Source: Alnus glutinosa (Eukaryota > Streptophyta > Magnoliopsida > Fagales > Betulaceae). Taken from it: a stretch of 64,000 nt of DNA. Positions 39,427-49,818 of the stretch are shown in pieces; position 1 is the first letter of the stretch, and each line of letters begins with the position of its first letter. A model generated the notes under the pieces. That model worked only from the letters and a program-made list of their open reading frames with translations, was not told the origin of the DNA and did not search any database. The stretch spans positions 24,268,001 through 24,332,000 of the forward strand of contig NC_084892.1 of NCBI RefSeq assembly GCF_958979055.1. Direction: 5' to 3'. The translations under genes were made by a program, and so were the position numbers.

Positions 39427-40069
39427 ATTATTATTAGTTTGATTAGCGTCAACACATGCATATATAAAAATTAAAAAACCTTTTTTTTTTTTCTTTGCCT
39501 TTCTAAGCAAACATAAGGGGAAAAGGGAAGGGGAAAAACCTAAACAACGTTTTGATTTGACTTTTACAAAGTTCAAGAATATATCAATTCGGCAGTTCCA
39601 CGGTGCATGATTTTAGATTTGCTATCTGCGAAATTGAGTCAACCAAACTTTTCTTTTTCAAACCGTTCGACAATTCAAATCAAGTGCTTACAACGAAAAA
39701 ACTGCCTAAAATAGTGCAAAAAGGCAATACTTTTTCTGACAATTTATATTTGTTGAAAATTTCAGGCATGTAATCAAATTTCTAAAATAATTCATTTTTA
39801 AATTTATTATTAAGTAATAAAAATGTCTACTTAAGCTTTTATATTTATATAGCTCAACCAAATTAATTGCTTGTGATTATATATATATTGGATTAGCCTC
39901 TATTTTTTTAAAAAAAAAAGAAAGAAAGAAAGAAAGAAAAAAAAAAAAAGAAAATGAAAAAGAAGACTAATAAGTATTACCACGTCAACTCAATCAAATA
40001 GGAGTAAGAGCGGTGTTAAGTACTTAAAATTACTCATTTATTTATTAGAATCACTTTCTTCTAAAACAT
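38058..40069. other. Spacer downstream of the UGT cluster
   Basis: A 44-base word around ttgagttgctcagttacgtg is tandemly doubled at about 39315-39385, and a TA run lies at 39386-39420. A GC-rich palindrome (ggccaagggggcgg / ccacccccttggcc) lies at about 39241-39273. No gene is supported. Confidence 0.4.
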
Positions 40070-43000
40070 CTAGGCTTTTGATAAGAGCACTTCATCCACC
40101 AAATTGTTTAGGTTGATGGATGAAGATCCACATGTTTCAGTGGCCTCCTCGGCCAAATACTTCCACTCCATGGCCTTATTCTTCATTTTCTTGCCCTTGT
40201 ATCCCTCCATCAACTCTCTCACAATCTTCTCCACTTCCTCTCTATTGGCACCATTATCAATCTCCATGCCAATGTCCCAATTATCGCAAGTATACTTACA
40301 GTTTGTTTGCTGATCTGCAAAGAATGGCCAGCAAAGCATCGGCACTCCTGCAGTCAAACTTTCAACGATTGAATTCCACCCACAGTGAGTCAAGAACCCT
40401 CCAATAGAGGGGTGGTTCAGAACTTCCTCTTGAGGGCACCAACTAGCTATTAGACTCCTTTCTTTTGTTTCTACTATGAACTCCGGCGGCAAGACCGTCG
40501 ATTCACCAACTACTAAATCAGGCCTAATTATCCACAAGAAAGGGTGCTTGCTATTTGCAAGTCCCCAACCAAACTCACTGAGCTGCTGTGGTGTCATGAC
40601 AATTATTTTTTTTATTTTTTATTTTTTTTGGGTGAATAAAAACTTTATAAAGCCCAAACTCAAGTCTACAAACACTCCAGCAAATTGGAAGCAAGCTGCT
40701 AAAATAATCTAGCAGCAAACAGGATCAGCCTCAGCCAATCAACAACAGCCAGCAAAAGCAACCAAAAAAAAACAAGACATCAAAGCAACTACAAAAGGCA
40801 AAGAACCCCCAGAAAAGCTGAGAAAAAAAACCACCGACAGCCTTTAAGCAGCAACATCCAAAATCATCAACCCTGCATTATATGCTGCAGACTCCAAATC
40901 TCAGCAAGTTGAGGATTCTTGCGAATCAACTCTGGTGAACATCGAGCGAAGAGTCTCGACCTCACATCTCTATTCACTTGAAGCACTAAAGACTCTTCAG
41001 TATGCAGTAGATTCCCATGAAGCAGCGCATTACGCTGTTTCCACAAGTGATAGACCGAAGCTCCAAGACAGAGCTTACAAACAATGGAAAATAAACTCGT
41101 ACCCTTCAGATGATTATTACACCAACGAAGAAGCAGGTCCCAATCAATAGGAGGATCCCAAACCAAGCATCCCTCCATAACTTGGCGCCAAACACGTCTG
41201 CTAAAACTGCAGTTGAAGAAAATATGTTCACAACTATCCTGGCAGGCAAAGCAAAACATGCACAAGGTGGAACCCGAATAACCCCAGTAGCACATTCTTT
41301 CTTTGGTTACTAGAGCATTTCTGAATACCAACCATAAAAAGAAAGCATGCTTAGGAATCGCCCATGAGAACCAAACAATCTGGTGCCAATTGACTTCAGG
41401 AGATTTAACCCGAAGCAATTCCCATGTCTGAGCACTAGAGAATTTTCCAGTAGACGATTTCCATACCGGCAAATCCTCACCACCAATGGGAATCTCAGGC
41501 AAACGACTTTGGATCTTCACCAAATCTTCAGAACGTGCACTCGGCCAGTACCAGCCTCCCTCTCTAATAATGGAAGAAACCCTCGGGCCAATTTTACTAC
41601 CAGCATCATAAACAACTCTGTATCCATACCTATCAAACAGATAACCATCCAGATGCCATGAGTCAAACCACAAATAAATCTTACTTCCATCGCCTACTTT
41701 AAAGCTCAGGAACTGTTTAGCAATACTCCTAAGCTTCAAAAGCTTTTTCCAACTCCATGAACAGTTTTGGGGAATAGCAACCTGCCAGAAACTCTCCCCC
41801 TTCAATAAGTTTTCCTCAATCCAAGCCACCCATAAAGAACCTGATCTGGCAAAAAGAGTCCAAACATGGTAAAGCATACAAGTTTGGTTACAAACTTCAA
41901 GTCTCTTAATACCCAATCCACCCTCCTTTTTAGGTACACAGACCTTCTCCCAAGCCACCTTAGCATTGGCTTTTGAATCCTTTCGACTCCAAAGAAACCT
42001 ATTAAGTTTTTGCTCTATCAACTTAATAACTTTCTTAGGGAGTATGAAGACTCGGGACCAAAAAAGATGAAAACTGCAAAGGACTGAGGTGATAAGCTGA
42101 AGACGGCCTGCAAAGGATAAATGCTTCACTAACCAAGACTCAATCCTTGAAACAATTTTAGCCACAAGAGTGTCACAATCCACAGCTGACAATCTCTTAG
42201 TAATGAGGGGTACACCAAGATAACGGACAGGGAGAGTTTCTTCACTCATTTGTAAAAAGCTTAACAAAGTCTCTTTGTCTCTGCCTGAAATACCAGCACA
42301 GAATGCTAGACTTTTATCCGGATTGGCTCTCAGTCCTGAAAGCCCTTCAAACTCTGCCAGCACACTCTTAATCACATGAATAGAATCTATTTGAGCTGCT
42401 GAAAAAATGAGCAAGTCATCGGCGAAGCAAAGATGCGTAAGCTTAAGAGAATGACACCTCGGATGGTGTCATGACAATTATGCTGCCAAAATTCACGTAC
42501 AATACTGAGTTAGGTGGCTTGGAGTTAAGCCAATGGAGGCACTCTGTTTCTTCTATCCATAAATTATACCCAATTGATTTTAGAGGGTCCTGATCGTTGT
42601 GTGAGTGATTGTGGAGTAGTTGGAGAGGACCAATGGCATATACACGAGGAAACATGGGGGAGAGAGCATCCAAAACTTGTTGCTCTAACGCGTCAAATGT
42701 GTGAATTACGATTGCTGAAGCTCTGGGAGCTCTCTCTACTGATTCAATGACATATTTGAACATAATATCATTTGGATCTGTGGTTCGAAGAAAGGTTGGA
42801 AGATCCCTCAGTAGAATGTCTCCCATACCTGGAATCCAGTCTATAACTGTGTCCAAATATCCATTTGTTAGATAGCTCTCATCTGCAAAAAAGAAATAAG
42901 TTCTTAGTTTGAAAATTTGCAATTAAACAAGAATATATATATATATTTGCAAGTTAATTACACCTTTTAGTGGCGTAAAGCCTTTGTCCCTGAGAAGAGG

Positions 43001-43465
43001 GAAATGCACACAACTCATTAAGCAGCAAGCAGAGACCGTGAAGAGCATTGCAATAGGGATTCCGATTTCTTGAGCTGCGGTAACAGTGAACGGCATGAAA
43101 CCATCGGAGACAATGCAAGTCACCGGAGGGTTGTTTGCAGTGTTGAGTTTCGCGAGCAAGTCTGAAAAAGGAGCCAAGAAGTTCTTCATAACGGAATCAC
43201 AAAGGGAGGGGACGTCCTGGCTGGCGTTGGGATCCGACGAAGGGACGCTGTCAGGAATGGTTACGAATCGGAAGTCAGGAAAGCCATCCAAGGAGTTGAG
43301 ACCTCTAGATTTCAGAAAACGTAGGTGGTTGAATTCAGTGCTGACAAAAGTTACGATAAAGCCTTTGTGGTGTAGAAGCTTTGAAAATTTAAGCATAGCC
43401 TTTATGTGGCTTTGAAAAGGGGATGGAACACAAATTGCATGAGGCTTATGATCAGCTACTTCCAT
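40070..43465 (-). pseudogene. UDP-glycosyltransferase, UGT85-type, copy 1, disrupted by a LINE
   Basis: Exon 1 is 43465-42964 (MEVADHKPHAICVPSPFQSH); exon 2 starts at 42882 (DESYLTNGYLDTVIDWIPGM) after an intron of about 80 bases. The frame is open to the codons for IIVMTP at about 42466, where a LINE (40607-42463) intervenes. It resumes at QQLSEFGWGLANSKHPFLW and ends at 40070. The PSPG donor-binding box is complete (starts WCPQEEVLNHPSIGGF, then HCGWNS, ends DQQ). H20 and a catalytic-type aspartate region are present in the N-terminal half. Without the LINE the protein would be about 480 residues, normal for the family, which transfers sugar from UDP-glucose to small acceptors in the cytosol. 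The LINE brings an early stop, so the gene is probably non-functional, but the disruption looks young. Confidence 0.9.
40607..42463 (-). mobile_element. 5'-truncated L1-type LINE inside UGT copy 1
   Basis: An 18-bp TSD, tggtgtcatgacaattat, flanks it at 40589-40606 and 42464-42481. On the minus strand it begins within reverse transcriptase just before LCFADDLLIFSA (the FADD active-site motif). It continues with an open frame of over 500 codons (42455-40867) through the RT thumb and the C-terminal zf-RVT region (HIFFNCSFSRRVW), and ends in an A-rich tail (40607-40632). The 5' truncation, long TSD and tail are typical of L1 target-primed integration. It lies on the same strand as the UGT. The frame is unbroken, again suggesting recent insertion. 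Confidence 0.93.
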
Positions 43466-43547
43466 TCCTTCTCTCTTTCGATCTGTACGTGTACGACGTG
43501 CGCTGGTAAATATGCAGATTCATGGTATCTTTCAAAACGAGCCAATC

Positions 43548-43555
43548 TATAAATA
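43548..43555 (-). promoter_or_regulatory. TATA-like box of UGT copy 1
   Basis: TATTTATA on the minus strand, about 85 bases upstream of the ATG. The surrounding 100 bases are conserved upstream of UGT copy 2 (49560-49680). Confidence 0.45.
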
Positions 43556-43987
43556 GACCGCACAGTTGCATTATAGATTTAGAACACATGGACTGATCGG
43601 TGGCTGGTCATCCTACAACGGATACGTATCTTTCTTTTTTTGTCGGTAGCTTGGTCTGTTAATCATTACTTAATTAACCAATGATAAGATTAATCTTAGC
43701 TTACTATTTATAGGCGTGAGGAATAGATAAGATTGACTAATTGAGGTGGTTAAAGTGTTTTTCGGACATGATTTAATGTTCTGGGCACTCTTCAAACATT
43801 CAAAGAAATGACAATTTGAACGTTTTAGTGGGATCGGAGTTGGGTTTTTATAAAAGTTGTTTTTGACGGATGATTGCATTTTATTTTATTATTTTTATAG
43901 TATTACAAGATCACCTGATTTGTCAGAGCCCACTATGAAGAGACACCACACGGTGGCTATCGCCATTTGGTGGCGACAAGACCAGTA

Positions 43988-45205
43988 CTCCAATGGACTT
44001 TAGGGGCCGCCTTGTAAGTAGCAACCTTTCGTAGACGGTGCCCTTCCTGTCAAACTAAAGCCGTGTCTTTTTTGTAGTTTGACGTTCCCCATGACTGACA
44101 ACTGACAAATAATGGCATGAATTTTGTTGGAAGGATATGAATAATGGCTAATATCTCTTGTACAACTGTTGTGTAGGAATCATGTATGTCTCATGAACAA
44201 TACGTTGAGATTTTGATAACACCTATTCGGCCCATCATGACTCCCAACTTTATACTTCTGGAAGTGGCTATGCCACCTAAGATTTTTCAAAGAAAGCTGA
44301 ATTTCACTGACACGGAAAGGACATGATAATTCAAAAATACTTGTAACTGAGGTATTATAAGCATTTTTTTTTTTTGTCAAATTGGGCATTTTTTAAACTC
44401 TTTTATAGATTGGGAAGTCAAGGTCCAAGCGTTAGTAGTTCAGAGGGCTATCCGTAGAATGACTGATAGTTTGGAGAGGTGAATTATAATATTTTCAAGA
44501 AAAAATGTAAAACGAGATTAATTCTCACGAAGAGAAACTATGTGTATGTGCAAGTTGTTCTCTTCCATCTTCTTTAAGAGCATTCAACTTCTTTATAAGT
44601 AGTTCTATTTTTTAAATTTAAGAAAAATATAAAATGTCACCCACAACAAACACCTTAATTAAATTTTTCTATTCCTTAAGAGCATTCATAGTAGCTTCTC
44701 AACTATTTTTTCTAAATATAGGGAACAAAACTACATTTTGCTTTTTTAGCAAAAAACACCCCACAATACATTCCTTTTACATTTCCTTATATCAATTAAA
44801 TACTATTTCTTTATACTTTTTTAGTTATCATGATTTATGTGAGAGGAGAGAGAACTTTTTTTATGATTATAATAATGCTTGGGAATTCTACATTGTGAAG
44901 GACGGTAGCATTAAACCTTGGTATGTAGTGAGAAAGATCTTGGAATATCGTCCTTTGAGCTAATCCCAAGACTTGGTTAAATTAGGTGATGACATAACAA
45001 TGTGTCATTTACCGTTAGATGTAATGTATTTTGGAATGTCAAAGTTCACATGCACAATTAAGGTCCTCATTTCTAGTTAAACCTTTTTGTCTTATTAGGC
45101 TTAGGTTAGGGATCTCAAACATGGATCCGGCTATGTGTGCTGTACTACAGCACACATGCTAAAAAAATAACTACTGGCTGAGATTTGATCAAACGTTTGT
45201 TATTC
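43988..45205. repeat. Segmental duplication, copy 1, left part
   Basis: From agtactccaatggact onward it matches 60393-61615 over about 1.2 kb with few differences. It includes the left TIR of the MULE seen complete at 61535-62141. The match ends near 45205, where copy 1 has lost about 1.2 kb relative to copy 2. No protein-coding gene is recognised within. Confidence 0.9.
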
Positions 45206-45217
45206 GAACGAGGAAGG

Positions 45218-47007
45218 TGATAAGTATTGAATTATTCGATTCAAGACTCCTTAATTCGCATTTGTTAGACCTAATTCGTGTTGTATATATAACGTTTTGT
45301 TGTAGTTTTGTGTTTTTTCTTATTTTCAGGTCTTCGTGGAAATCTAGTTCAAAACACTTGAATTAGACCTAGAAATACATCAATGGCATTTTGCTCATTT
45401 CCAGAGTTCGAGGCTGATGCTGAGAAGATAAAAAATCGTCCAAGGTATTTCGATCAATCGATTATTTGTACAGCTAATAATTCGATCGATCGACTTTCAG
45501 TCGACTCAACTTCGATCGATCCAGATGCGATCGATCGATTCTCAGAGCACAAAATTTTCGATCGATCGACTTTGCATCTTCCAGAAGGTCAAGATATTTC
45601 CAAATCTTTGTGCGATCCAAATCAAAAGTTGGGTTTAATGGACAGAAATGGATGGCGACCCGCTCTGTTTGTGCGGCTAGAATTGATCATTGATGAGTCC
45701 CTTGTAAATTAAATCTCTATATATATGAGATTAGGGTTTTTGGTTAAAACATGCATCTTTTGGGGATTTCGGATTTGCTCAGGTGTATCACTTCATTTCT
45801 TAGTTAATTTCTAGTGCTTTTCATTTCCTTTAATGCACGTTTTCTGGGCTTAGTTCCAGAGAGCTTGTCTCCTTTCTTTTTCTTCTTTGTTCTTCATGTT
45901 CTAGCTTAGGTTTTATTTCCTTTTTGTAATCCGAATTTTATGATTTTAATATAGTTGTTTTTAGTTCGTTTTAATCTTGTTTCCTTTACTGTTTTTGATT
46001 AATTTTCATGCTTAGATTAGTTTACTTCATGTCTAGCTAACTTAGTTCTTAGGGTTTGATCCAAATCCTCTCCAAAAACCATGAAGTGTTCTTGATGTTC
46101 TTGAGTTTTTCTTGATATGTTTGATGATTGTGTAAGGCTAGAGGATTTCAAAACCCATGCTAAAAGGTTTTGTCTTCAAGATTCAAATCTAATTATTCAT
46201 GAAAAAAAGTTAGGCTTGTCTATGAGTTTTCTTAGATTCATGAATAAAATCAACATTTTTGAAAAAGAATGATGACTTGTGCAATGATGCTATTTGACAT
46301 GATGTGTGATTTCTCATTAGAGTCACCTTATAGGGTATGCTAGGGAACACCAATCATTTCACACCTTTGGTAGTCTAAATTTTTTTTCAATTGTAGTTTA
46401 AACTTTATGTGAAATGGTTTGGTGTGAAACTAGATATCTTATCATTGTGGCCTAATTAAGGTTTTCATGTATTATGTATACTTATTAGGATGTGTTGTAG
46501 AGTAGTAAGCTAGGGAGCATTAATCACTCCACACCTTTCGTAGTGTAAACATTTTTCAATTATAGACTAATCTTTACGTGGAGTAGATTAATGTAAAACT
46601 AGGTGCTTTATAACTATGTCTTAACGAAAGTGTTTTCACGTCGAGGTCGTCGTAATAGTTGACGCTCATTACGCGCTCATATCATGCATGTTAGGAAGAA
46701 CCATATAGACTTTAAGCATTTCATTGGTTGAGAATTGGATAAGATCAACACCCTAAGTTTTCTTTAAGTTTGTTTTCATTTTTTGCTTTCATTTCTTCAT
46801 CTTATTGTTGTAGCTTCAATTCTACAACCTTTACTTTTATTTTTACTCTTAAGTTAAGTTAGATACGTTCTTTTAGATATCCTATTACGCAAAACAACCC
46901 ATAATCTCTGTGGACCGATCACCCTTACTATAGTACAATCGATACGTACTATTACGAATGGTAAACTTATAAATTTAAAATCCACGTAGCCGGTTAGTCC
47001 GCTACCA
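45218..47007 (+). mobile_element. Solo LTR, about 1.79 kb
   Basis: It begins TGATAAGTATTG, ends GTCCGCTACCA, and is flanked by the 5-bp TSD GAAGG (45213-45217 and 47008-47012). Removing it joins gaggaagg directly to tctctgatt, exactly as in the unfilled copy at about 62818-62840. A TATA box (ctatatatatg, about 45717) is preceded by an array of gatcgatcga words (45447-45560). The 3' part contains atctctgtggaccgatc, as in the two minus-strand solo LTRs. No internal coding region remains. Confidence 0.88.
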
Positions 47008-47012
47008 GAAGG

Positions 47013-47212
47013 TCTCTGATTATTTCAAAAAAATCATGATGGGTCTCGTTTAAATACAAGAAATTGCCAAGGTTTTGCTTCATATGCTGTAAAATTATTC
47101 ATGGTTCAAAAGGTTGTCACGACCCTATCATGAGGAAAACCAGTCAGAAGGGTGGGGATTGTGGTTGCGTGCGGATGACCTATCCAGACGTCCGGTGAAC
47201 GGCGATGGATAG
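47013..47212 (+). pseudogene. 3' fragment of a DUF4283/zinc-knuckle ORF
   Basis: It matches codons for the end of the ORF at 62274-63050 (SWVSFKYKKLPRFCF...). It carries an in-frame TGA near its start and a frameshift after the zinc knuckle. The 5' part is missing from this duplication copy. Confidence 0.8.
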
Positions 47213-47268
47213 AAAACTACCTAGTTACCTTCTCTGGCGTGTTCAGATCATGATTAGGAGACGGCACC

Positions 47269-47486
47269 TGATAAGCATCGAATGTTGCACATTCAAGCCC
47301 CTTAACTTATATATATTAATTCCTTAGCATTGTTATTTATTTGATTTTATGTTATTTTATTTTTTCAGGTTTTAAATAAAGATGCAATTAATTTCAAACG
47401 GAGAACACAGAATCATGAGAATTTTCGTAAACACAATTAAAGAATTTGCCTTATTAATTTTCCCAATTTTCTTTTCTGTCTTTTTT
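47269..47486 (+). mobile_element. 5' fragment of an LTR related to the 45218 family
   Basis: It starts TGATAAGCATCGAATG and continues with aagccccttaac, aligned to the start of the solo LTR at 45218. It is also present at 63095-63314, so it predates the segmental duplication. The 3' end of the LTR is not found. Confidence 0.5.
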
Positions 47487-47487
47487 G

Positions 47488-47953
47488 GGAGAACTTCACT
47501 TATAATTCCTGAATATTCACTCATTTTGAAAGAAGGTACCTAAATTTTAAAACGTCTCAATTTATGGTATCAATTTTTTAGAAAGTTTCAATCTCAGTCA
47601 TCCATTAGAATTTCCCGTTACATCTTGTCAAAATTCTCAAAATACCCATATTTTTTTTTTAGAAAAAAAAAATATATATTTTAGGATTTAGGTGTTAGAT
47701 AGAATTTGATAGAATTTAACAGAATTTGCAAAAATACCAATGCCCGAATCTTTGAATATTTTTATAATTTTGTTTTAAAAAAATAAACACAGTGGTATTT
47801 CAGAAATTTTGATAGGGTTTAACAGAAAATTCTAATAGATGAATGTGATTGAAACTTTCTGAAAAATAGATACCCTAAATTGAAACTTTTTAAAGTTTAG
47901 ATACATTATTTCAAAATGGGTGAAAGTTCAAGAGTAATAAGTGAAGTTCTCCG
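47488..47953. mobile_element. Foldback MITE-like element
   Basis: The outer ends read gggagaacttcacttat and (a)ataagtgaagttctcc. The two arms match inversely over about 170 bases, including caatttatggtatcaattttt against its counterpart near 47870. The same element recurs at 63315-63769 through the segmental duplication. Confidence 0.75.
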
Positions 47954-48196
47954 TTTTTTTTTTTATCGCCTTACAATTTATTCCTGTTTATCTTGGATGT
48001 TAATGCATTATTTGTCATATTATGAAATACTCCATTTGATAATATAACTTCAATATGGTTGGAAATATAGTATTAACTATTAACAGTTCCAACGTACTTG
48101 TAGTTTATCAAAACAAACAAATTGAACAAATTAAAATGACAACATATAAAATATCACCATATATGCACACTTTATTATTGTACTTTCACTTCCTTC
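47954..48196. other. Spacer between the foldback element and UGT copy 2
   Basis: It is shared almost unchanged with 63770-64000, and in copy 1 it leads directly into the UGT 3' end. Confidence 0.6.
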
Positions 48197-49559
48197 TTAA
48201 ACATGCATGTAGCCTTTTGATAAAAGCACTTGGTTCACCAAATTGTTTAGGTTGATGGATGAAGAACCATGTGGAGCAGTGGCCTCCTCAGCCAATTTCT
48301 TCCACTCCATGACCCTTTTCTTCATTTTCTCTCCTTTTTCTCCCTCCAACAACTCTCTAATCTTCTCCACTTCCTCTCTCTTAACATTGTTATCAATCTC
48401 CATGCCAATGCCCCAATCATCGCAAGTATACTTACAGTTTGTTTGTTGATCCGAAAAGAATGGACAGCAAAGCATCGGCACTCCTGCGGTCAAACTTTCA
48501 ACGGTTGAATTCCACCCACAGTGAGTCAAGAACCCTCCAATTGAGGGGTGGTTCAAAACTTCCTCTTGAGGGCACCAGCCAGCTATTAGACCCCTTTCTT
48601 TTGTTTCTACTATAATCTCCGGCGGCAAAATCGCCAATTCACCAACTACTAAATCAGGCCTAATTATCCACAAAAATGGATGCTTGCTATTTGCAAGTCC
48701 CCATCCAAACTCAGCCAGCTGCTGTGGTGTCATGACAATTAAGCTGCCAAAATTCACATACACTACTGAGTTGGGTGGCTTGGAGTTAACCCAATGGAGG
48801 CACTCTGTTTCTTCTTTCAATAAATTATACTCAATTGATTTCATAGGGTCATGATCATTATGTGAGTGATTGAGCAGTAGTTGGAGAGGGCCAATGGCGT
48901 ATACACGAGGAAACATGAGGGAGAAAGCATCCAAAACTTGTTGCTCTAACGCATCAAATATGTGAATAACGATTGCTGAAGCTTTGGGAGCTATCTCTGC
49001 TGGTTCACTAACATATTTGAAGAAAACATCATTTGAATCTGTGGTTCGAAGAAAGCTTGGAAGATCCCTTAGTCGAATGTCTCCCATACCTGGAATCCAG
49101 TCTATAACTGTGTCCAGATATCCATTTGTTAGATAGCTCTCATCTGCAAAAAAAAAAAAAAGAAATCATGTTTTTTAGTTTGAATATTGGCAATTAAACA
49201 AGAATTTTTTTTATCTTCTCAACATCAGCCTCGAACTCTGGAAATGACCAAAATGCCATTGATGTATTTCTAGGTCTAATTCAAGTGTTTTGAACTAGAT
49301 TTCCACGAAGACCTGAAAATAAGACAAAACACAAAACTACAACAAAATGTTATATATACAACACGAATTAGGTCTAACAAATGTGAATTAAGGAGTCTTG
49401 AATCGAATAATTCAAGACTTATCACCTTCCTCGTTCAAAGGCTGGTATGAGAAAGCCTTTGTGGTGCAGAAGCTTTGAAAATTTAAGCATAGCCTTTATG
49501 TGGCTTTGAAAAGGGGATGGAACACAAACTGCATGAGGCTTATGATCAGCTACTTCCAT
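48197..49559 (-). pseudogene. UDP-glycosyltransferase, UGT85-type, copy 2, exon 1 rearranged
   Basis: Exon 2 (49143-48197) is open and complete, with the PSPG box (WCPQEEVLNHPSIGGF...HCGWNS...DQQ). Its QQLAEFGW region is uninterrupted, showing the empty site of the LINE in copy 1. Exon 1 keeps only about 40 codons from the ATG at 49559 (MEVADHKPHAVCVPSPFQSH). At about 49440 the frame passes into foreign sequence and stops within eight codons. The missing middle of exon 1 plus part of the intron (about 420 bases by comparison with copy 1) has been replaced by an inverted LTR piece. It cannot encode the acceptor-binding half of a UGT. Confidence 0.9.
49205..49437 (-). repeat. Inverted LTR-plus-flank fragment inside UGT copy 2
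   Basis: Its reverse complement matches 45205-45425: gaacgaggaagg, then tgataag and the first 200 bases of the solo LTR. It therefore carries the DNA flanking that LTR (including the GAAGG target site) and not only the LTR. One junction has a short shared word (tttg beside UGT gcctttg). Confidence 0.85.
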
Positions 49560-49818
49560 TCCTTCTCTCTTTCGATCTGTACGTGTACGACGTGCGCTGA
49601 TAAATATGCAGATTTATGGTATCTTTCAAAATGAGCCAATCTATAAATAGATCGCACAGTTGCATTATAAACCGCATAGTTGCATTATAGATTTGGGAAA
49701 TCACGAGGTGAGATTTGCTTCAGTATTCCTCAGAAAAAGATCAAAAATCACGTGAATGTCTGACACGGGGCACATTCTGTTACTTTGACTGATGCTCTTA
49801 GTCTTAGATATAGATTGG

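Noticed and set aside
40867..42414. Long open frame as a host gene
   Set aside because: FADD motif, zf-RVT-like ending, A-rich tail and TSD show it is a LINE fragment.
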